Source: Bacteriovoracaceae bacterium UBA6261
Lineage (GTDB): Bacteria; Bdellovibrionota; Bacteriovoracia; Bacteriovoracales; Bacteriovoracaceae
Length of the DNA stretch: 64,000 nucleotides
Assembly (NCBI GenBank): GCA_002440825.1
Contig: DJVH01000001.1
Coordinates: forward strand, 1-64,000
Direction of reading: 5' to 3'
This document shows positions 58,847 through 64,000 of this stretch, one piece after another. The translations under genes and the position numbers were made by a program. Each line of letters begins with the position of its first letter. Position 1 is the first letter of the stretch. Below the pieces are notes generated by a model that made no database searches, was not told the DNA's origin, and saw only the letters and a list, made by a program, of their open reading frames with translations.

Positions 58847-58890
58847 AGGTCCAAAGCGAACCCGAAAGGTCGCCACGGCCTAACTTTGTC
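58847..58890 (+). other. Predicted structured RNA segment ahead of the TolQ-like gene
   Basis: A hairpin with a CGAAA loop (58856-58873: GCGA(A)CC / GGTCGC with one bulge) is enclosed by AGGTC / GGCCT (58847-58851, 58877-58881) and by CAAAG / CTTTG (58852-58856, 58884-58888) as an alternative pairing. It ends a few bases before the GGAGAGG ribosome site. Could be a translational control or processing element. Confidence 0.4.
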
Positions 58891-58905
58891 TGGAGAGGAG
58901 TAGTT

Positions 58906-59517
58906 ATGAATTTTATCGAAGTATTTAAGGAAGGCGGATTTATCATGTACCCACTGTTGGTGTTTTCAATCGCCATCTGGGTTGTAGGGATTCAAAAAAT
59001 TCTTTACCTGAGCAAATTCAAAAAAGATGCAAAAAAATTCCACGAAGAAGCAAGCCGGATCATTGTTCAGCAAAAGCTTCATGAAATGGAAGTTCTCTAT
59101 AAAACGTGTCCTGATGTTATTGCAAAAGCACACTATGCAGTGTTTGACGAAGCGCTGGGAAAAGATGAATACGACCAGAGACTTCATAGAAGATTGTCTG
59201 AAACAAACGCAGACTTAAAAAAGAACTTATGGATTCTTGGTACAATTGGTTCTTCGGCTCCGTTCGTAGGTCTCTTCGGGACTGTTTGGGGGATCATGGG
59301 ATCATTTAAAGCGATTGGTTCAGCTGGTAAAGCAGGGTTCGCAGTCGTTGCCGGTACGATCTCTGAATCATTGATTGCAACAGCTGGTGGTATTATCGTG
59401 GCGGTTTTCGCCGTCATTCTTTACAACTACCTTCAGACTCAGATTGCAGAAATTGCCCGTGAGTTCAAGAACAGTCTTGGCGATATGGCCGACCAGTTCA
59501 ACTCAATGAAGAAGTAA
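58906..59517 (+). CDS. TolQ/ExbB/MotA-type proton channel protein (AglR-like)
   Basis: A 203-residue inner-membrane protein with three hydrophobic segments: YPLLVFSIAIWVVGIQKIL (about 16-34), and two later helices in PFVGLFGTVWGIMGSFKAIG and ATAGGIIVAVFAVILYNY. The ExbB/TolQ motif LGTIGSSAPFVGLFGTVWGIM is clear. With the TolR-like gene next door it should form a proton-driven motor complex. Strong GGAGAGGAG ribosome site. Confidence 0.94.
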   Translation: MNFIEVFKEGGFIMYPLLVFSIAIWVVGIQKILYLSKFKKDAKKFHEEASRIIVQQKLHEMEVLYKTCPDVIAKAHYAVFDEALGKDEYDQRLHRRLSETNADLKKNLWILGTIGSSAPFVGLFGTVWGIMGSFKAIGSAGKAGFAVVAGTISESLIATAGGIIVAVFAVILYNYLQTQIAEIAREFKNSLGDMADQFNSMKK

Positions 59518-59549
59518 TTAATAATAAAAAAAGTTAAGAGGATACTTAT

Positions 59550-59984
59550 ATGTCAATGAGTGTAAAACAAGACGGCGGTGATGAGGACGATACAATCGTC
59601 GCAGAAATCAACATGACTCCGCTTATCGATATCATGCTCGTGCTTTTGATTATTTTCATGGTTTCTTCAACTGCGGCCCTTGAATCCGGTATGGATATTG
59701 AGCTTCCGAAGACCACTCTGACCAATGAAAAGAAAGAAGCGGAAATTCTGGTCATCTCTCTTTCTAAAGACGGCCAGGTTGCCGTTCATGGAAAGAAAGT
59801 AAAACCTGAAGACGTAAAAAGAAGTATTGCCAGCCAGCTGTCTGAATTAAAAACAGATTCAGTCATCCTGGAGGGAGATACTTCAGCGAATTTGGGGAAG
59901 GCCATCGAGATCATGGATATGGCAAAGGTAGCAGGAGCTAAAAACTTCTCTATCGCTGCTGAAGAAGGAAAATCGAGACAATAA
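59550..59984 (+). CDS. TolR/ExbD-type protein (AglQ/S-like)
   Basis: A 144-residue protein with a short acidic cytosolic start, one transmembrane helix carrying the conserved Asp of the ExbD/TolR family (MTPLIDIMLVLLIIFM), and a periplasmic C-terminal domain. Only one TolR-type gene is present here, whereas the Myxococcus machine has two (AglQ, AglS). Confidence 0.93.
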   Translation: MSMSVKQDGGDEDDTIVAEINMTPLIDIMLVLLIIFMVSSTAALESGMDIELPKTTLTNEKKEAEILVISLSKDGQVAVHGKKVKPEDVKRSIASQLSELKTDSVILEGDTSANLGKAIEIMDMAKVAGAKNFSIAAEEGKSRQ

Positions 59985-59998
59985 TTTTAGGATAGCTT

Positions 59999-61033
59999 AT
60001 GACAACAACAGCAAAATTAACGTTGCCAAGAAGAAGCTTCCACAAGGATGAATCGAGCAAGCGTTTCTTCAGAAATGCGGTGGTCGGAAGTTTTCTCATG
60101 CACGCTGTTCTCTTTGCTCTCAAGTTTCCTAACGAGGCCATGAAGGTTGTGCCGAAGGAAAAACTGAGCGCGATAAAAATGAAGTTCATCACTCCACCTG
60201 AATCGTATAGAAAACAGAAAGCGATTACAAAAGAAGTGATGGATAAAATACAAACCAATCTCGAGTCGGGTGCAAAAGTTGTTACAACAACTCAGCAAGG
60301 TCCGACTGGGGATCCGAATCAAACGAAGACTCAAAAAGTTCAGAAATCAAAAGCTGGATCTCCAAAGGCCGGGCCGTTATCTACTCCTAACGGCGGCGGA
60401 AACTCTTTGGGTGATTCTGCCACCAAGGGCTACGAGTTTAAAGGTAAAGGACTCAAGGCCCTTATGGGGAATAGTTCGACCATGTCTCTTGCTGCCGGAA
60501 ACGGCACAGAAGGCTCTCGCGGTTTAACTGGCGGAACAGGAATTGCCAACAAAGGCAATAACCTCACCGGTGACTACAGAGCGCCTGCTGGTATCGGCGA
60601 CGGTTCAGGTCTTGGGGGAAAAGATGCTGTCGGTAACTACGACAGATCGACAACGACTAAAGGTCTTGCCAATAAAAAAGGTATTGATACAGCGTTCGTT
60701 CAACCCGATACTGTTGTCCTGGGTTCAATCGATCCGGAAATTTTAAGAAAAATTCTTGGAGAATATCTTGGTCAGTTCAAGTTCTGCTACCAGCAAGAAC
60801 TTCAGGAACAATCAGAAAAAATTAAAGGGATTGTTGACCTGAACTTCAGAATCGAAGGTGATGGTAAAGTTTCTAAAGTGACGATCAAATCGGCACAGAC
60901 AAGATTCTCTGATAAAGGGATTGGTTGTATGGCCAATATTTTAAGAATGATCGAATTTCCTAAGCCAAAAGGCGGCGGTCTAGTTGACGTTCGTCAACCG
61001 CTTAACTTCTTCTCTGAATCGACAAAAATTTAA
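59999..61033 (+). CDS. TonB-like protein with AgmX/PglI-type C-terminal domain
   Basis: A 344-residue inner-membrane-anchored protein: one helix at about 26-42, a long Lys/Gly/Asn/Thr-rich periplasmic linker (NGGGNSLGDSATKG, GIGDGSGLGGKD), then a ~100-residue C-terminal domain (SIDPEILRKILGEYLGQFKFCYQQEL ... IKGIVDLNFRIEGDGKVSKV...) like the AgmX/PglI domain of myxobacterial motility/secretion proteins. It probably couples the TolQ/R-type motor to outer-membrane partners. Its stop overlaps the convergent cyclase stop at TTAA (61030-61033). Confidence 0.9.
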   Translation: MTTTAKLTLPRRSFHKDESSKRFFRNAVVGSFLMHAVLFALKFPNEAMKVVPKEKLSAIKMKFITPPESYRKQKAITKEVMDKIQTNLESGAKVVTTTQQGPTGDPNQTKTQKVQKSKAGSPKAGPLSTPNGGGNSLGDSATKGYEFKGKGLKALMGNSSTMSLAAGNGTEGSRGLTGGTGIANKGNNLTGDYRAPAGIGDGSGLGGKDAVGNYDRSTTTKGLANKKGIDTAFVQPDTVVLGSIDPEILRKILGEYLGQFKFCYQQELQEQSEKIKGIVDLNFRIEGDGKVSKVTIKSAQTRFSDKGIGCMANILRMIEFPKPKGGGLVDVRQPLNFFSESTKI

Positions 61034-62253
61034 TCAGCGAAAAACTTTTCCAAGGGGAAGATCATATGGGTCTTCTCCTTTCCTTTTAACACCACTTCTC
61101 TTCCAGCTGTCGCAAAGGCCCGGCCTTCAGATAGCTCTACAAAATCTGCCGAAATCATAATCTCATTTCCTTTGGCACTCTCGCAGAGTCTTTTGGCCGT
61201 GTTCACAGTATCCCCCATCACATCGAATATCTTGTGATCCTCACTACCGATAAGACCTTCGACGACAGCTCCGCAGTGAATACCTCCACCGACGGTGAGA
61301 TTGACCTTGGCCAGATGAGAATTGAGCTTTTCCCGTAGTTCTAGCGCCGCCAGCGCTGCTTCGTTGATGTTTTCAAAAACAATCATAATTTCATCAGCAG
61401 TATATTTCATTTTCAGAATTTTATAGTTGCCTAGGACTTTCTCCGCTTCCCTATAATATCGATTGAGCATTTCCACGACATTTTCAGGAGACTCTTTCTC
61501 GCTCCACTTTGTAAAACCTCTGATATCCAGAAACACGATCGACCGGTTGACTCTCTTAATTTGAAAAATACTTTCATCTGAGACGGCCGCACTCAAAACC
61601 TGTTTCCCCAGACTCCATGAAGAGTAATTTTTAAGCTTGGTCGCCAGATCCTGAAGCAATTGCTTCGCCCTGCTGTTTTGGGCCTCGGAAAAACCGATAA
61701 GAATCCCCAACAAACAGATAACCAGAGACAGAAAGATATGAGCAGGATCGGTGAAGAATTCGGGCAAACTTTTTAAAAAAGGTTTTCCTTTGGCTTCAAA
61801 AAGGGCGTACATCGCCAATGGGATCAATGTTCTGATGACATTTTCCCCTATTTCAAAAAAGCTTCTTCCCCCTGCGAAATTCTTCTCCCGGAAAAACTGG
61901 AAAAGAGCAATGAAAAGTGAAAAATAAAAATACGCATGATGCTGTGGTTGCTGAAAAAATTTCGCCCCTTCCAGTGACGCTTCAACCAGAGCATAGATCG
62001 ATACGCCGGTAAAATTGCCGAGAAAGAGATAAAAGGGATTTTTGTTTTTCAGTTTTGTGAGGACAAAAGACTGAACCAAAGCACAGCCTAAAAGAGTATA
62101 CGGATCTGGTTCCAGAAAATACTCTCGAGGATCTTCTGTTAAGGCCTCAAGAAAAAGATTGGTCAAAGGAAAGTGGGCACTATTTTTTAGAAACTCTGAA
62201 AAAAATGATGAGAGAAAACTTCCCTCTATTCGCTCTTCTATTTCTTTCATCAC
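61030..62253 (-). CDS. Membrane-bound class III nucleotide cyclase
   Basis: A 407-residue protein with a polytopic N-terminal region (about 50-190) and a class III cyclase domain (about 235-390). Metal-binding Asp243 in FLDIRG and Asp287 in KYTADE are kept, with substrate-specifying Lys283 and Asp344 (FDVMGD) suggesting ATP, and transition-state Asn351/Arg355 in VNTAKRL. Probably makes cAMP at the membrane. It overlaps the kinase gene upstream by four bases (ATGA), so it is likely controlled by it. Confidence 0.92.
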   Translation of the reverse strand: MMKEIEERIEGSFLSSFFSEFLKNSAHFPLTNLFLEALTEDPREYFLEPDPYTLLGCALVQSFVLTKLKNKNPFYLFLGNFTGVSIYALVEASLEGAKFFQQPQHHAYFYFSLFIALFQFFREKNFAGGRSFFEIGENVIRTLIPLAMYALFEAKGKPFLKSLPEFFTDPAHIFLSLVICLLGILIGFSEAQNSRAKQLLQDLATKLKNYSSWSLGKQVLSAAVSDESIFQIKRVNRSIVFLDIRGFTKWSEKESPENVVEMLNRYYREAEKVLGNYKILKMKYTADEIMIVFENINEAALAALELREKLNSHLAKVNLTVGGGIHCGAVVEGLIGSEDHKIFDVMGDTVNTAKRLCESAKGNEIMISADFVELSEGRAFATAGREVVLKGKEKTHMIFPLEKFFAD

Positions 62254-63878
62254 GCACTCTTCTTATTTTGCAAGTCGAGAGGCAATACATAGACGCAATA
62301 ATTACAACTTAAATAGATGCTAAAACATGTGCCTTTATTTAATTCTGATTCAACAATAATATGCCCACCGTTTTTTGAAACAATGCTTCTCACTGTGGCC
62401 AGACCGATTCCCGATCCTTTCCCCTCGCCTTTCGTCGTAAAGAATGGCTCAAATATTTTACTCATATTCTCCTGACTGATACCCGCCCCCGTATCTGAAA
62501 CTTTGATCACAGAGTAAGTACCTTTTGGAATAAGGTAATGATCTGTGACCAGATCTTCCCCCAGTACTTTTTTATAAGTGCTGATGTCTATAGTTCCTGT
62601 TTTGTGTCCAATGGCATCCCTGGCATTCACAATCAGGTTTAGAACAATTTGATGGACATCGGTTTGAGTTGACCAGATTGAAGCTCCCGATTCCGAAACA
62701 ATATTAAGCTTAATATTTTTTCCCAACAGAGGATTGAGAAGCGAATGAATGCCTTTCAGAGAAGCCGCCACATCAATGACATTTTTTTCAGTTTCAACGT
62801 TTTTAGAAAAATTAACAAGACTTCGAAGAAACTCACTACTTTTCATAACGGCATTTTTAATGACATCAACTTTTCTTAAAGTGACTTCATCGTTGGAATG
62901 CGCCCGCGCCAGCGATTGAGCATTAACCGAAATCACGGTTAAGACATTATTGAGATCGTGAGCGATGTGCCCTACTTCCGCTCCTAGTGAAGCAATTTTC
63001 TTTGCTCTTGTATACTCCGTTTCCAGCGCCCGAAAATTCTTTAAACCTAACTGCAATTCATTTTTTAATTTTTCAATTTCATCATAAGGTCTGATCAGTT
63101 CGCGTGAAAGAATGCCACGATAGATATAAACATAAGCTGCGGTCTTTAAGACGTGACCGTAAAAATTGAACATGTCATCATGTTGATCATATAAAGTCAG
63201 AGCAAATCCTGCGACGACCATCATAAAAGATGAATTGGCCAAAAACAAATTTCTATCGCTCTCTATTCCTTTTAACTTTCTTCTGTAAAAAACAACTCCG
63301 GCGATAAAACTCAGCGCAATGAAAGCATATTCCAGTTGCACTTTAAGTGGAGTGAGCCCTTTTCCTGCAATAAACATGCGAGGCAATACGTCCATGTGAA
63401 ATAAAACTGTCCAACTAAAGGCACAGAACATCGCAATCGAAAATCCCATTTTCATATAGAGTTTTTCAATCGACGTTTCAACACTGGGCTTTATGGCCAT
63501 CATGACAAAGACAACCGTCTGAGCGGCGCGCGCTGCCAGCCAGAAGTAAATCGCTTTTTCGACTCCACTCGGTGTTACCAGTGTGGGCATTCCCTTGTAC
63601 GAAAGCATATGAAAAAGATCATAGAGCCCAATAGAGAGAAACATGCACGAGAGAAATCGCAAATCAGATTTTGTTTGTTTTTCTTTTATACTCCATTGAA
63701 AAGTAAAAATCATAAAACAAAGAGTGACAGAGAAAACTTCAAATATTGAATGAATGGTTAAGTACGAAGGCATCTGAGCAGAACGGAGAGAAGGCAGATA
63801 AAGGAATTCAATGAGTACGGCAGAAAAAATAGGAAGTGAAAAATCCTTAAAGAAATTTTTTAATGTTGTGGATGTCAT
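62250..63878 (-). CDS. Hybrid membrane sensor histidine kinase with MASE3-like input domain
   Basis: A 542-residue kinase with about seven hydrophobic helices (15-255) resembling a MASE3-type sensor (LFHMLSYKGMP, FWLAARAAQ), a coiled linker, HisKA with phospho-acceptor His307 in GHIAHDLNN, and an ATPase domain with N-box NLIVNARDAIG, DTGAGI and GSGIGLATVRS. Start ATG at 63878 with a GGGAG site; a TTG at 63893 is less likely. No receiver domain or partner regulator is adjacent, so it may signal to the cyclase or to an orphan regulator. Confidence 0.9.
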   Translation of the reverse strand: MTSTTLKNFFKDFSLPIFSAVLIEFLYLPSLRSAQMPSYLTIHSIFEVFSVTLCFMIFTFQWSIKEKQTKSDLRFLSCMFLSIGLYDLFHMLSYKGMPTLVTPSGVEKAIYFWLAARAAQTVVFVMMAIKPSVETSIEKLYMKMGFSIAMFCAFSWTVLFHMDVLPRMFIAGKGLTPLKVQLEYAFIALSFIAGVVFYRRKLKGIESDRNLFLANSSFMMVVAGFALTLYDQHDDMFNFYGHVLKTAAYVYIYRGILSRELIRPYDEIEKLKNELQLGLKNFRALETEYTRAKKIASLGAEVGHIAHDLNNVLTVISVNAQSLARAHSNDEVTLRKVDVIKNAVMKSSEFLRSLVNFSKNVETEKNVIDVAASLKGIHSLLNPLLGKNIKLNIVSESGASIWSTQTDVHQIVLNLIVNARDAIGHKTGTIDISTYKKVLGEDLVTDHYLIPKGTYSVIKVSDTGAGISQENMSKIFEPFFTTKGEGKGSGIGLATVRSIVSKNGGHIIVESELNKGTCFSIYLSCNYCVYVLPLDLQNKKSA

Positions 63879-64000
63879 CTGTTGCTCCCTCAAGCAATAA
63901 TATCAAGATATTTTTGTTTAAGGGCTTCGGTAAAGCTTGCCTAGACACAACGTCATCGTTGGCGTGATCAGGTTCAGAAACTTAAAAAATAAATTAATCT
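63879..64000. other. Region upstream of the kinase gene
   Basis: About 120 bases to the window edge with no gene. On the minus strand CAACG-ATGA-CGTTG forms a short perfect hairpin near 63949-63962, preceded by GAACCTGATC. No promoter boxes could be assigned with confidence. Confidence 0.35.

Noticed and set aside
58847..58890. Confident annotation as a c-di-GMP-I riboswitch
   Set aside because: The GAAA hairpin and CACGGCCTAA match loosely, but the hallmark GACGCAAAGC segment is missing, so it is kept only as a structured element.
63940..64000. Minus-strand GAACCTGATC followed by a hairpin, similar to the 3' part of a TPP riboswitch
   Set aside because: The following conserved block of the TPP aptamer is not recognisable, the 5' half is outside the window, and the downstream gene is a kinase, not a thiamine gene.
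1..64000. tRNA, rRNA or CRISPR features
   Set aside because: No cloverleaf-like tRNA, conserved rRNA core or regular repeat-spacer pattern was recognised by eye on either strand; a tRNAscan/Infernal run would settle this.

Overview
This window is a compact, gene-dense bacterial chromosome segment of moderate-to-low GC. There are few intergenic gaps, many ATGA/TAATG overlaps and several convergent pairs with overlapping stop codons. Gene content points to the Bdellovibrionota, probably the Bacteriovorax/Peredibacter/Halobacteriovorax side: an Agl/Glt-type motility-like envelope locus, many secreted proteins and lipoproteins, an AgmX/PglI-tail protein, a deoxyhypusine-synthase-like protein beside arginine decarboxylase, and CxxCH-containing TPR-like proteins. 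The taxonomic assignment is inference; no rRNA or tRNA gene was seen.

Layout. 1-6.6 kb: the 3' end of a large Cys-containing protein, a zinc/manganese-type ABC importer (binding protein, ATPase, permease), then an acyl-CoA thioesterase, a secreted protein and an EEP-family nuclease. 6.6-9.7 kb: speA plus a deoxyhypusine-synthase-like gene, closed by a terminator. 9.7-14 kb: a lipoprotein, yfgM-like and bamB genes, and two secreted beta-barrel-like proteins. 14-18 kb: an rnc-era-der operon in which Der carries a ~147-residue acidic insertion. 18-22 kb: a tyrosine-recombinase-fold protein with a degraded active site, small periplasmic proteins, a transaldolase-like aldolase and a matrixin-type lipoprotein. 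22-27.4 kb: infC / rpmI-rplT, a PlsB-type acyltransferase and a CBS-less IMPDH/GMPR enzyme.

27.5-33.9 kb is a heme operon (hemA, a hemCD fusion, hemL, hemE) with a histidine kinase and response regulator embedded between hemL and hemE. 33.9-38.6 kb has fabI, a second two-component pair, deoC and a polytopic membrane protein. 38.6-45 kb contains two separate insertions. The first is a complete IS1-like element (38625-39757). The second is a single-gene cassette (42424-43269) bounded by a 46-bp direct repeat. Both sit exactly where two convergent genes share stop-codon bases, so all four neighbouring genes stay intact.

45-50.9 kb holds a minus-strand group with two paralogous mono-heme cytochrome-like proteins, a His-flanked one-TM protein, an M15 peptidase, a CoA-binding protein and SelO. 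51-61 kb is a nine-gene plus-strand locus: a VWA/TSP1 lipoprotein, an outer-membrane barrel, TPR proteins, a TPR lipoprotein, TolQ- and TolR-like proton-channel proteins and an AgmX-like TonB-type protein. It looks like a complete trans-envelope energy-transducing machine related to the Myxococcus Agl/Glt apparatus and is the most system-like region here. 61-64 kb is a membrane-bound class III nucleotide cyclase translationally coupled to a MASE3-like histidine kinase.
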